From the NCBI GenBank assembly GCA_003254905.1, contig QANU01055992.1:367917-431916 (forward strand): a stretch of 64,000 nt of DNA. The letters run 5' to 3'. A model generated the notes under the pieces. That model was not told the DNA's origin. It saw only the letters and a list, made by a program, of their open reading frames with translations, and searched no databases. The translations under genes were made by a program, and so were the position numbers. Shown here one piece after another: positions 1-12,074 of this stretch (the first letter of the stretch is position 1; each line of letters opens with the position of its first letter). The stretch is from Nissolia schottii. Lineage: Eukaryota > Streptophyta > Magnoliopsida > Fabales > Fabaceae.

Positions 1-1206
1 AATTCAAATCCCAACATCTTTCTTTACTTGCCTAAACTTAAGTTCACTGTCGTTTTATACTTTACTTTATCTGCAAATTGTTCATTGGTAATTTACTCAA
101 AAAAAAAAAACCAATCATTTCCTATAAGCTTAAAGTAACACAGTTCAAAGACGATTGTTTTAAAATCATTAATCCCTGTGGAGACGATTATACCTGACTA
201 TACTGCAATCAGATTCCTAGAGAATCTGAAAGCTGTAAAAGAAGGATATATTAAATAAACGAGAGTGCAAACCCATTGCAAAAAGCTTTCAACAATCACA
301 ATAGAGCTCCTTAAAATGCTCAAATCAAGAAAAACTCTAGAGTGTTTTGCTCTAATGTCAATCTCCCCTTTCTTTGCCCCTTGAAACGCTCCAGAGTTTT
401 TCTTGAATCTGGAGCATTTTGTCTTAAGCTCATGCTCCATTTTCCTTGAATTTGTTTCACCTTGTTCTTTTGAGTCATTGGCTTCTAATCCACCTTCATA
501 CTTCAATCCATGGTCAAACAAAATCTAATATATGCCTTAAATGCATGTAATTTTCCTAAACTTCCTAAATTTAACTAAGTTCTAAATTGAGAAGAAAAAT
601 ACTAAAAACTACATGCAATGTTATGGTTAGTGCCTAATCTATATGAAAAATGAAGCAAAAGATCACTGTCATTAGATAGTTATCAACAATCCCCAACTTG
701 AGACATTTATTTATCCCTAAGCAAAGTAGAATAAAACCACAACTAAAACAAAAACAATTAGAGAATAAATAGAATTATTTTTTTTGCAGTCGACACTATA
801 CACATCCCTTACAAAAGCTACTAAACTCAGGGAGGCCATGAGGCAGACTCAAACAACAACACAAGCAAAATAAAGCACAAGCAAGGAAAACAAGATGTGT
901 TAGGAATTAAGTGTCATGGTTTAGAGGCTTACACCCTTCATCAATGCTTCAACACTCAACTAAAAAGCAAATAAAAACTAAATGGCAAAATGGTCAACTT
1001 GAGAATTATCAGATAGTGCATGTGTGCAAACATGGTAAATCGAAACCCAATTAGTTCAATTTTAATGCAAATTCTTAAGAGAGATAAAAACTAGAAGTTC
1101 AATCTCTTCCTCATCTATTTCCACTCAGGTTTACTACTAGGCTAAACATCAAAGCTCTTTCAAAGCTTGTAACATTAGACTTAGATAGGGGTATGAGGAA
1201 AAAAGT
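1..1206. other. AT-rich intergenic, no gene recognised
   Basis: No host gene is recognisable. A 107-codon open frame on the minus strand (198-521) has no motif I know; its context next to Gypsy remnants suggests it is part of an old repeat. The rest is AT-rich sequence with A-runs. Confidence 0.4.
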
Positions 1207-1636
1207 AAGACGACCCCAGAAATTGCTACCGGCATACGAGACTAGTTCCTTTACAAAAGCCTCCTAACGTGCTAATCGTGAAAACACACAACATTTTATA
1301 ATAAGAAAACCTTTTTAAATAAACTAAACTTCATAAATAAACAAAATACATGTCTCATAAAATTCTTACATAAAAATCATAAGTACAATACGACATTTAA
1401 TAATTGAAAATACGTAACCCTCTATTTGTAGTTCACTATAGCACTCTACTAACTGACATAAACTAACATAAATAACTAAAATGTAACTAAGGATAACTCC
1501 ACAACAAAGTGAAGCTCACCAAGGATCTAATCTGTGAGAATCTACTAAACGATAGGAATATCTTTGTCAATGTTATCTAGAAAAAAAAGGGAGTTGATGA
1601 GAGGTGAGTCATCGCTCTGTGAATGATAGACCCCAC
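1207..1636 (-). repeat. Gypsy LTR fragment, older copy
   Basis: This stretch aligns along most of its length with the first ~410 bases of the LTR that starts at 1637: the same CCCC-AAAAT start, the 'AAAGCCTCCTAA' block, the 'TAAACTTCATAAATAAA' region and the 'GTGAGTCATCGCTC' block. It abuts that LTR directly, so the younger element appears to have inserted into, or next to, an older relative. Fossil fragment only. Confidence 0.6.
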
Positions 1637-3502
1637 TGTAACCACCCCAAAAATCATTACTAACACGCAAGGGACTAGTTCCGTTACGAAAGCCTCCTAA
1701 TGTGCTAATCATAAAAAATGCACAACTTTTTATAAATAAAAAAATATTTTTAAATAAAATTAAACATCATAAGATAAATAAAATAAGATCCTTTACAAGA
1801 TACGAAACATATATAATCCAAAATACGCTACACTTTGTTTGTAGTTTACTAGAACAATCTACAGACTGACATGAATATAAACTATCCTAATACTGAAATA
1901 ACTAAAGAATACCTCACGACAACATGAAGCTCACTAAGAGTCCAAACTATTGAGATCTACTGAATGAGTAGTGTGTCTTTGTCAATGGTACCTGAAAAAG
2001 GTTGATGAAGGGTAAGTCATCGCTCAGTGAATGAAAAACCTCGCGGTGACATGGGACAGTTCGTAACCATGACATGCAATGCAATATATAATATATATTA
2101 AACATAAAACATTTCTATAATAATAAATAGTACATAAAACATTTTAAAATACAATTTAGTTTGGAGTTTTCTATGTAGACATTCTGAGCATTACGATTTA
2201 GCTGTTCATAAAATGTCCGAACTTTACGATCTTGCCCTAGTCTACATGACATGATACATGATACATGACACCGGGCATCACAAGTTGCTATGTCGGGCTT
2301 TACAGCCTTCCCCTAAATTTACATGAATCCTTTTCTACTTTACGATCGTATAAGGTATACTAGGGTTAACATAGTCTGTCGCTGACTTACAGTTCTATCC
2401 TAGATATAATCTTATTAAAACAATTTTAAATATATAACAGGATCATAATGGCATAATCCTTTATCCGGTACCGATAGCATAACATGACTTAATATTATTA
2501 AATGTTTTATCTTGGAATAATAAAGGTGGACTAAGATCCCATGCTTAGGGAGATTCCCAAGTAAGAGAAATGTGTCACAATGGACAACTTAAATACCAAG
2601 TCTTGTCCTTAGCTAGAACCTTTCCTTAACAGAAATCTTCTCCCACCAGAATCTTTCCTTAACGATAATCCTTTGTTAAAGGTTTAACCAACAACATGAA
2701 TATCTCTATCACATAATACTAATCATACACAAGCAACATGACTTTATTTAATGCAATAAAACATGTGGTCCCATGTAGTTCTAAAAGTAGTTTCATGACT
2801 TTCTAAAATAGCTTCATAAATATATACTTCATAAATAAGGAGTGTCTAAATAAATAATCAAAAGAAAATAACTAATTACATAAAAGAATTCTTAATAATA
2901 ACCAACTTCATAAATACATAAAATATAATACTAAGTTCTACCTCCTAGAATTTTATAAAACATGCATAAATAAAATAAATCTTAAAATAAATAAATAAAT
3001 AAATAAATGACTTTAAAAATAACTATGTGGTCTAAAATAGACCGTGAAGAAAGTCATTCACCTGAAAATGACTGATCGTTAAGGAGCATTAAGCTGGAAG
3101 CTCCTAACACCCTACATGGAGGCACTGCTTCCCCATGAATTGAAAATGAGAGGGAGAAAAGAAATAAAAATAACTAGAGTGAAAAGTCTTACAAAAGTGG
3201 AACCTCTCAAGCTCTGGAGTGAATTAGAAAGTCTAAACATTCATCGAAAGCTTCTATATATAGGGGAAGAGGAGATCCCATTCTATAGAGTTAATCAATG
3301 TGGGACTAATTCCTGGCGTGCTACAACGCTTCCTAAGTGTTATAGTGCGCCTAGCACTCGTCTCGTGCGAGATGAACCCTTGTGAACATCATCTTGTGCG
3401 AGATGAGCTCTAGAAATGACTTTTGCCCCCCGTAATTTGCATCTCGCGCGAGATGCTATACGTCTCACACGAGACGTGTCCCTTTTTTTCTGGGTTGTGA
3501 CA
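1637..3502 (-). repeat. Gypsy 3' LTR (about 1.87 kb)
   Basis: On the minus strand it begins TGTCACAACCC at 3502, directly after a purine tract (AAGGGGGAGAT, 3503-3514) that fits a polypurine tract, and ends GGTTACA at 1637. TG...CA ends fit an LTR. A CTATATATAG box near 3253-3262 sits about 240 bases inside the LTR on the minus strand, where a U3 promoter is expected. Family: Ty3/Gypsy, judged from the associated gag piece and the tRNA-Met-type primer site. Confidence 0.7.
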
Positions 3503-5179
3503 ATCTCCCCCTTAAGAAATTTGGTCTCCAAATGTTACGTGACTATAATATCGTGAAAAAACATGGGTTCACATAACATGACATAGACGGACATGCATGA
3601 AACTATAACAAATTGGCACATATTTATACATGAAATCACACATAAGTATACATGAGCATACACAAGCATACATGACATATGAATAACATGAGGGAGGCTG
3701 ACATGGAATACGTGACTGAGGTATACCAGCGGCATGACGTTCGTTGGCTGCTCGTTCTAACGAGTCAAGCAATAGAGACGTGTAATGGCTCCAGTGCCTT
3801 GGCTCACTCCTCATTCACTTGATCCTCTACCCTGACTGCTTCTACTAGCTTACATTGCTTTACTTTTCTACGGTGCTAGCCAAAAAGTTTGGGCAGAAAC
3901 CTGTGGCTATACAGAACCCTGACTCGACTCTCCTACTAGAAACGGGAAATCTCTCTTGACTGGAACACTCCCTTGTCCCCCTTCTGCAGATACTTGAATG
4001 GGCCTTGCCACAAGTCTGGTACTGGGGCCTGTTATGACCTGAATGTTCAGACCCTTGCGCACCAAACTGCATATTGCCTCCTAGCTGAGTCCGTGATGGT
4101 GGTGGGCGCATTAGAGTGGGCTCTGAGAAAGCAGCCCGTCCTAACGGCAACCCATACTGGCTGAGTTGCTCTTGACTCTTGAAACTTCCTGAGAAGAAAC
4201 CTTGCACCTTTGTCTTCTTCCCAGACGGGGGAACTCCACTGCCCTTGGTCAAGTTGGTCTCAACATGAAGCGCAACATCCATAACCTCTGCATATGACAT
4301 GGTGTTCACGTGCGTTGATAGACCGATGCGATACTCTATGGTTAACCCCTTGACAAAATTATTAACCTTTGCTGTATGTGTCGAAATGAGACTAGAAGTC
4401 GCCTGAGACAATTACTGAATCGTTCATCATATTCTATAATTGACATATCCGACATCATCTTCAACTGAAAAAACTCATCAACCATCTTGTAGATCTTGCT
4501 TGAAGGAAGGAAACATTCCAAAAATGCTGCAGCGAACTGTTCCTACGTCGGAGGTGGTCCATGCTTCTTATTAACCTTGAACTCTCTAAACTATAGGTCG
4601 GGCTGACCTCCTAGATGGAAACCTGCTAGCCTGCTACCTTCTTTGATGAGACTCTGCTATCTTCTTTGATGAGACATGGTGAATCGCAGTCACCTTCTCC
4701 ATCTTCCCAAGGAACTCCAAAGGATCCTTCTCCGTAAGCCTCCCTGTGAACCTCAGCGGTCCCAAGTTTCTGACGCGGTTGACAATGGATGCCTCCTTAT
4801 TATTCTGCTAAATTCAAGTCTGAAGTTGGGCAGCGAGCGTATCTGCCAACATGGTTATGGCTCATTCCATGGCCGCTAATCGACTGCGGGTGCCTAACGT
4901 ACTGGCATTGCGGTTGTGAGGGATGCAGCTTGGATACGGTACAATCATGATTCTCCTGAGGAAGGAAAAGGAAAATCATATGAGAGCATGAAACAAGACA
5001 CTGACATCGGTATCTGATCTTAAACTCAATTAACTGATCCTAGACATGACTGACTTCCTAAAGGCCTCATGTAACATCACGTCTTATGCAAATAGTGGCC
5101 ATTCTATTTACACAATCGTGATCCTACTTAAGGACAATTGCTCCAATGACTCACAAGAAAAACCTATGGCTCTGATACC

Positions 5180-5417
5180 AACTGTAACAACCCCAAAAAT
5201 CGTTATTGGCACACAAGTAACTAGCTCCCTTACGAAAGCCTCCTAACGTGCTAATCATGAAAAATGTGCAGCTTTTATAAATAAAAAGGAAACATATTTA
5301 AATAAAATTAAACATCATAATATAAATAAAATAAGATCCTTTACAAGATACAAAATATATATAATTCAAAATACGTTACGTTTTGCTTGTAGTCCACTGA
5401 AACACTCTACAGACTAA
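5180..5417 (-). repeat. truncated Gypsy 5' LTR
   Basis: It matches the first ~230 bases (plus-strand sense) of the LTR at 1637 and is adjacent to the primer-binding site. Similarity stops after the ACAGACT block, where an unrelated inverted-repeat sequence begins. Confidence 0.7.
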
Positions 5418-5418
5418 A

Positions 5419-5533
5419 GTTTTTTGAATTATGCCCCTCACATTTTCACTCTCAACACACTTCACAATCTCTTTCTTGCATGTAATAGAGGATTAGAGAG
5501 AGGTTTTGAAAATGATGGGCATAATTAAAAAAA
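5419..5533. repeat. small inverted-repeat element
   Basis: The left end TTTTTTGAATTATGCCCCTC is mirrored at the right end by GATGGGCATAATTAAAAAA, with further complementarity inwards. This fits a miniature (about 115-base) hairpin element sitting exactly where the Gypsy LTR similarity breaks off. A second copy is present in the tandem duplicate at about 8957-9070. Confidence 0.4.
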
Positions 5534-7133
5534 AAACACATTAATAAAAAAAATGCATTTAACTTTGTTATCATCAAGAAAGATTAATGTTCATAAGAAA
5601 ATGTAAGTGTAATTTTTTAATCTAGACAGAAGTCCAATGTAATTTCATTGAACCTTAAGAAAAATCTAAATGTTATTTTATAGAAGTTTTAATGTATTAA
5701 TAAGATTTTAAAAGTGTACAAGTACATAAAAAAGTTAGAGAACAGAGAAATATTCACTAACACACCAAGATTCCCATTAAATAACCTTCAAATTCTCAAT
5801 TATATGATAAGGATTTGGATTCTCGCTTTAAAAGATTTACTTTGCAACTAAAAGTGTCAGTTTACATTTTAGATCAATAAAGTAAAATTTATGTGTGAGT
5901 CTAATTATATTGATCTAAAAGCGTAATTTTTTACTTTAAATAAAATTGGTCCATAAAATATAAAATAATAAATAGGATAGAGAAGAAAATATAGTTTGTT
6001 TACTCCTCACTAATAAATTGACTTCCTCGAGTTCTCTAAAAAAAACTGTGTTTAACCAAATCAAAAAATATCAATTTTGAGGTATTATCAATAAGGCACC
6101 CAAAGACAAAAACCCTAATTTTATGCCATTATAGTGGTTTTTACTCACTCCAAAAGTTCCATTTAGTTGGCCACGTAAGGTGCTTTTGAGGCCGGATTAA
6201 AAGATGAAGCAGCAACGTACCTCTTTTGCCTCCTAACCGCATTGCTGTGCTGTCTGAAAATCAGAGGTGAGAGAGAGAAATTGAAAGCGAGCGGGTGAGT
6301 TGGTCACGCTACCTAGCTATATAGAGCTAGATGACGATGTTCTCTGCTGATGGCATTTCAAAACGACACATCCTAGCTAACTTTTCATGAGACTAAACTT
6401 GTTGCCATCAATCAAGTCAAGGAAATTCTAATAATTAATATTGTTGGAGTTCAGTTAATAAATTTCTTTGATTTAAAAATATATAAAGTACTTATTGTAT
6501 CTTTTTTTATGAGCCGAATGAACGTGAATTGATTTTATATTGTTATATATTCGATTAAACCTTATTAGATAAATAAAAATAAGTGAGTCTCTTACTCTCT
6601 ATTTAAAAAATTATGTTTAAAAGATGATTTGATTAGATGATTCTGTAAAAGAATTTTACATTGTCACTAAGTATCAATTAACCTCTAGCTTTATTCTTAA
6701 ATATGTATTTTAATGTACTTGTTAGCAAAAAAAAATTTATGATTAGTAACAAAAATCATAATAGAGAAAATGCTAAATTACTCAATCTGAATCTTCAAGA
6801 CCGCAACATGACATCAACGACGGTTAATTCATTTTAAAAGGAATTTTTTTTGTACATATAAAACAAAGAAATGACTAACAAAGTCTAGCACAATTGGTAA
6901 ATAACTGAATTTTTTAAACATTTAATTAAAGGTTTTTTAAAATGAAGAAGAAGGAAAAATGATTCATGTACAACCAAATTAACAATCCTTTTGCAGTCTT
7001 TCTCTATCTCTCCCTTGTTTTCTTCTCTCTTTTTTATTTTTCTTTTCTATTTTTTATTCTTGTTTCTTGATTGTACAAGAATTGTCAAAGTTAATTTCTA
7101 CACAACAACACATCATTCTTCCGAAAACAAACA
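5534..7133. other. AT-rich non-coding part of duplicated block
   Basis: No coding signal. It holds a slightly less AT-rich patch (about 6170-6380) that recurs at 9700-9910. The segment 6390-6870 also has a diverged third relative near 14220-14600, downstream of the zinc-finger gene. This looks like duplicated upstream flank of that gene rather than a gene. Confidence 0.5.
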
Positions 7134-7134
7134 N

Positions 7135-7154
7135 GTAAACTCGTACGAGTTTAC
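7135..7154. other. perfect 20-base palindrome at duplication junction
   Basis: GTAAACTCGTACGAGTTTAC is its own reverse complement. It sits immediately after the single N at 7134, in about 65 bases of sequence absent from either copy of the duplication. The following bases (GAGTTTACTTAAACTCGCGAGTTT) are again rich in the same half-site. Confidence 0.85.
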
Positions 7155-7200
7155 GGAGGCTCCATGAGTTTACTTAAACTCGCGAGTTTGATAACCATGC

Positions 7201-8953
7201 ACATAAGTATACGTGAGCATACACAAGCATACATGACATACGGATAACATGAGGGAGGCTGACATGGAATACGTGACTGAGGTATACCAGCGGCATGACA
7301 TTCGCTGGCTGCTCGCTCTAACGAGTCAACCAATAGAGACGTGGAATGCCTCCAGTGCCTTGGCTCACTCCTCAGTTACTTGATCCTCTTTCCTGACTGT
7401 TTCTACTAGCTTACATTGCGTTACTTTTCTACAGTGCTAGCCAAAAAGTTTGGGTAGAACCCTCTGGCTATACAGAACCCTGACTCGACTCTCCTACTAG
7501 AAGCGGGAAATCTCTCTTGACTGAAACACTCCCTTGTCCCCCTTCTGCAGATATTTGAATAGGCCTTGCCACAATTCTGGTACTAGGGCCTGCTATGACC
7601 TGAATGTTCAGACCCATGCGCAACAAACTGCATGTAACCTCCTAGCTGAGTCTGTGACGGTGGTGGGCACATTAGAGTGGGCTCTGAGAAAGCAGCCCGT
7701 CCTAACGGCAACCCATACTAGCTAAGTTGCTCCTGACTCTTGAAACACTGAGAAGAAACCTTGCACCTTTGTCTTCTTCCCAGATGGGGGAACTCCACTG
7801 CCCTCGGTCAAGTTGGTCTCAACATGAAGCGCAACATCCATAACCTCTGCATATGACATGGTGTTCACGTGCATTGATAGACCGATGCGATACTATATGG
7901 TTAACCCCTTGACAAAATCATTAACCTTTGCTGTCTGTGTCGAAATGAGACTAGAAGTTGCCTGAGACAAGTACATGAATCGTTCATCATACTCTATAAC
8001 TGACATATCCGACATCATCTTCAACTGAAAAAACTCATCAACCATCTTGTCAATCTTGCTTGAAGGAAGGAAACATTCCAAAAATGCTGCAGCGAACTCT
8101 TCCTACGTCGGAGGTAGTCCATGCTTCTTATCAACCTTGAACTCTCTAAACTATAGGTCGGCCTGACCTCCTAGATGGAAACCTGCTAGCTCTGCTACCT
8201 TCTTTGATGAGACATGGTGAATCGCAGTCACCTTCTCCATCTCCCCAAGGAACTCCAAAGGATCCTCCTCCGTAAGCCTCCCTGTGAACCTCATCGGTCC
8301 CAAGTTTCTGACACGGTTGACAATGGATGCCTCCTTATTATTCTTCTAAATTCAAGTCTGAAGTTGGGCAGCGAGCGTATCTGCCAACATGGTTATGGCT
8401 CATTCCATGGCCGCTAATCGACTGCGGGTGCCTGACGTACTGGCATTACGGTTGCGAGGGATGCAGCTTGGATACGGGACAACCATGATTCTCCTGAGGA
8501 AGGAATAGGAAAATCATATGAGAGCGTGAAACAAGACACTGACATCGGTATCTGATCTTAAACTCGACTAACTGATCCTAGACATGACTGACTTCCTAAA
8601 GGCCTCATGTAACATCACGTCTTATGCAAATAGTGGCCATTCTATTTACACAGTCGTGATCCTACTTAAGGACAATTGCTCCAATGACTCACAAGAAAAA
8701 CCTATGGCTCTGATACCAACTGTAAAGACCCCAAAAATCGTTATTGGCATACAAGGAATTAGCTCCCTTACGAAAGCCTCCTAACGTGCTAATCATGAAA
8801 AATGTGCAGCTTTTATAAATAAAAAGGAAACATATTTAAATAAAACTAAACATCATAATATAAATAAAATAAGATCCTTTACGAGATACAAAATATATAT
8901 AATTCAAAATACGCTACGTTCTGCTTGTAGTCCACTGAAGCACTCTACAGACT
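7201..8953 (-). mobile_element. Ty3/Gypsy gag + LTR remnant, duplicated copy
   Basis: Copy of 3640-5417: a gag-domain remnant on the minus strand (about 7740-8100), a primer-binding site near 8704-8716, and a truncated LTR from 8718 to 8953. It arose by the segmental duplication, not by separate transposition. Broken fossil. Confidence 0.75.
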
Positions 8954-10670
8954 AAAGTTTTTTGAATTATGCCCCTCACATTTTCACTCTCAACACACTT
9001 CACAATCTCTCTCTTGCACGTAATAGAGGATTAGAGACAGGTTTTGAAAATGATGGGCATAATTAAAAAAAAACACATTAATAAAAAAAATGCATTTAAC
9101 TTTGTTCTCATCAAGAAAGATTAATGTTCATAAGAAAATGTAATTGTAATTTTTTAATCTAGACAGAAGTTCAATGTAATTTCATTGAACCTTAAGAAAA
9201 ATCTAAATGTTATTTTATAGAAGTTTTAATGTATTAATAAGATTTTAAAAGTGTACAAGTACATAAAAAAGTTAAAGAACAGAGAAATATTGACTAACAC
9301 ACCAAAATTCCCATTAAATAACCCTCAAACTCTCAATTGTATGATAAGGATTTGGATTCTCGCTTTAAAAGATTTACTTTGCAACTAAAAGTGCCGATTT
9401 ACATTTTAGATCAATAAAGTAAAATTTATGTGTGAGTCTAATTGTATTGATCTAAAAGTGTAATTTTTCACTTTAAATAAAATTGGTCCATCAAATATAA
9501 AATAATAAATAGGATGGAGAAGATAATATAGTTTGTTTACTCCTCACTAATAGATTGACTTCCTCGAGTTCTCTAAAAAAAAACTCTGTTTAACCAAATC
9601 AAAAAACATATCAATTTTGAGGTATTATCAATAAGGCACCCAAAGACAAAAACCCTAATTTTATGGCATTATAGTGGTTTTTACTCACTTCAAAAGTTCC
9701 ATTTGGTTGCCACGTAAGGTGCGTTTTGAGCCCGGATGAAAAGGTGAAGCAACGTACCTCTTTTGCCTCCTAACCGCATTGCTGTGCTGTCCGAAAATCA
9801 GAGGTTAGAGAGAGAAATTGAAAGCGAGCGGGTGAGTTGGTCACGCTACCTAGCTAGATAGAGCTAGATGACGATGTTCTCTGCTGATGGCATTTCAAAA
9901 CGACACATCCTAGCTAACTTTTCATGAGACTAAACTTGTTGCCATCAATCAAGTCAAGGAAATTCTAATAATTAATATTGTTGGAGTTCAGTTAATAAAT
10001 TTCTTTGATTTAAAAATATATAAAGTACTTATTATATCTTTTTTTATGAGCCGAATGAATGTGAATTGATTTTATATTGTTATATATTCGATTAAACCTT
10101 ATTAGATAAACAAAAATAAGTGAGTCTCTTATTCTCTATTTAAAAAATTATGTTTAAAAGATGATTTGATTAGATGATTGTGTAAAAGAATTTTACGTTG
10201 TCACTAAATATTAATTAACCTCTAGCTTTATTCTTAAATATGTATTTTAATGTACTTGTTAGCAAAAAAAATTTATGATTAGTAACAAAAATCATAATAG
10301 AGAAAATGCTAAATTACTCAATCTGAATCTTCAAGACCGCAACATGACATCAACGACGGTTAATTCATTTTAAAAGGAATTTTTTTTGTACATATAAAAC
10401 AAAGAAATGACTAACAAAGTCTAACACAATTGGTAGATAACTGAATTTTTTAAACATTTAATTAAAGGTTTAATTTAAAATGAAGAAGAAGGAAAAATGA
10501 TTCATGTACAACCATATTAACAATCCTTTTGCAGTCTTTCTCTATCTCTCTCTTGTTTTCTTCTCTTTTTTTATTTTTCTTTTCTATTTTTTATTCTTGT
10601 TTCTTGATTGTACAAGAATTGTCAAAGTTAATTTCTACACAACAACACATCATTCTTCCGAAAACAAACA
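7201..10670. repeat. tandem segmental duplication, copy 2 (3.5 kb)
   Basis: Second copy of 3640-7133. It is contiguous with the upstream region of the zinc-finger gene, so this copy is likely the ancestral location of the AT-rich flank. After 10670 the sequence continues without a counterpart in copy 1. Confidence 0.9.
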
Positions 10671-11203
10671 ACTAGCCATTCCTATATCTATATATATCCT
10701 GATATAGCAATACATAATTTTTTTTTTGTCAGTGTCAACTTAGACCTTAAAAAATATTTCAGTGTCCTACATAGTCTCTAAAGAAAATAAAGTGCAAAAA
10801 AACAATTAAGTTCTGATCAGTCTTTTTTTTTTTTCCTTTTTTAGTTAACCTCTAAATTCATCTGTGAGATTATTAACGTTGATCAAGTTCGTTTTCAAGT
10901 TATACAAACAATCATATTAATCGTTGAAGTTGTCTAAAGTCGGGTAAGTTAGTCCCTCCATGTCAACGGACTAACTTGATCGATTTAAACAATTTTAGGA
11001 ACTAATATGATTATTTATCATAACTTGAGAACGAACTTCACTAACAATGACAACCTAAAAAAAAAATTTAAGGTTTATTTTTTTTTAATAGTTAATAGTT
11101 CTACTAATTAACTTGAACTCTTAAAATTCTTAATACTATAATACTGTGAATCGGACACCAATTTCTTTTGTGAATGTTTTATCAGTAACGGACATTCTCA
11201 TGG
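9933..11203 (+). repeat. direct repeat upstream of zinc-finger gene
   Basis: Blocks of this segment recur in the same order at 14220-15770: the 'TCAAGTCAAGGAAA' block, the 'AAGACCGCAACATGACATCA' block, the 'GTTCTGATC' block and the 'CACCAATTTCTT...TGTGAATGTTTTAT' block. The two copies are in the same orientation and bracket the zinc-finger gene. Confidence 0.75.
10846..11090. mobile_element. hairpin insertion (MITE-like)
   Basis: Two arms of about 43 bases (10877-10920 and 11006-11049, core CAAGTTCGTT...CAAGTTAT) are inverted relative to each other. The corresponding place in the downstream repeat copy (about 15540-15600) lacks the insert and runs straight from the T-rich block to 'AACTCTTAAAATTCTTA'. 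Presence versus absence at paralogous sites supports an insertion. Exact ends and target duplication are unclear. Confidence 0.5.
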
Positions 11204-11397
11204 CCACAGCATGAAGGAATTCAAGAAAGAATATTCTTACAAAAATGTCCAAATACGTTTTATCAATTGAAAGTGGCGATACCTTAGAATTAACGTACGT
11301 ATGTATAGGGATATAGTTTCATTAAACACAACCCTATAGCCATAGCCACTTACGATGCTTCATGAAATTCTGCAGAGCCAGAGGGTAGGGTAGTGTT

Positions 11398-11419
11398 AGT
11401 AGTAGTAGTAGTAGTAGTA
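11398..11419. repeat. (TAG)n microsatellite
   Basis: Seven consecutive AGT/TAG units about 650 bases upstream of the zinc-finger start codon. No function is implied. Confidence 0.9.
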
Positions 11420-12012
11420 CTATTAGTTAGTGCTCCCACTTCCTTGTCCTTTTCTGCAAATCACTCCCCTCATCACCCTCATGTCCCTCTTGATTCCTTT
11501 CACGTACCTACTTTTATTTTTATTCCCACTCTACCCCTCTTTCATTAATTATCTTCACTTTTGAGTCTCCTCTTCTCATGCCATGGCCCATAATTCATCC
11601 ATCCAAGTCACTTAATAAGACAAAATGCTCAGTTTCAAATTGAACTGAAATTGAAATTCTAACTATAGGCAAATTAACTTGAACCCTTTTATAATAATTA
11701 ACGATCTGAGTGATCAATTACTGATCACATGGCCACGGAGTTTGCGATAGCAAATCAAAATTCTAGTCTTTTGTGCATGCGTGGCTCAGCTCAGCTCTAA
11801 ACAAGCACCCCCTATAAGTAAGTAAGTATGACTTAGTTAGGCACTTAAAATTTTCATTTCGCTGCCCTATATTACACGAGAGGAGAACCAAAAGGACGGG
11901 TGGGCAAATCGGTAATTTTAGGAATTAGAAACCAGAATGATATTTGCCCAGCCTCATACCCGTTGCTTAATTCTGCTTCAGCAGCAAACAAGAAAGAGCA
12001 GCTCCACTCCAC

Positions 12013-12018
12013 TATATA
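12013..12018 (+). promoter_or_regulatory. TATA box of zinc-finger gene
   Basis: A clean TATATA within CACTATATATCATAAATA lies 57 bases before the preferred start codon at 12075. This places transcription initiation at roughly 12040-12050 and leaves a short leader. It also argues against the in-frame ATG at 11937, which lies upstream of this box. Confidence 0.6.
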
Positions 12019-12074
12019 TCATAAATAACCCTCCAAGGCACGCACCCATTGCCAGCGCACGTTTCTCTCCGAAA

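Larger units (their letters stand above)
1637..5417 (-). mobile_element. Ty3/Gypsy element remnant (gag only)
   Basis: Minus-strand element. The 3' LTR is 1637-3502. The internal part, 3503-5179, holds a gag-like reading around 3860-4560 (a retrotransposon gag domain with the typical 'FVKGL...' region). The primer-binding site (TGGTATCAGAGCC on the minus strand) lies at about 5166-5178. A 5' LTR remnant starting TGTAACAACCCC occupies 5180-5417 and is then cut off. Protease, reverse transcriptase and integrase are not seen, so most of the internal region is gone. It is an old broken fossil. Confidence 0.75.
3640..7133. repeat. tandem segmental duplication, copy 1 (3.5 kb)
   Basis: Aligns nearly base for base with 7201-10670 at an offset of about 3540-3560 bases. 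It carries the gag remnant, the truncated LTR, the small hairpin and about 1.6 kb of AT-rich sequence. Divergence looks like a few per cent (scattered substitutions and short indels, not counted precisely). It ends next to a single N at 7134. Confidence 0.9.

Noticed and set aside
3973-5246. Plus-strand frames repeated at 7534-8784
   Set aside because: They lie antisense to the Gypsy gag remnant and leader and are duplicated only because the segment is.
10504-10707. Phe/Leu-rich frame resembling a membrane peptide
   Set aside because: T-rich low-complexity sequence; the duplicate at about 6960 does not keep the frame.
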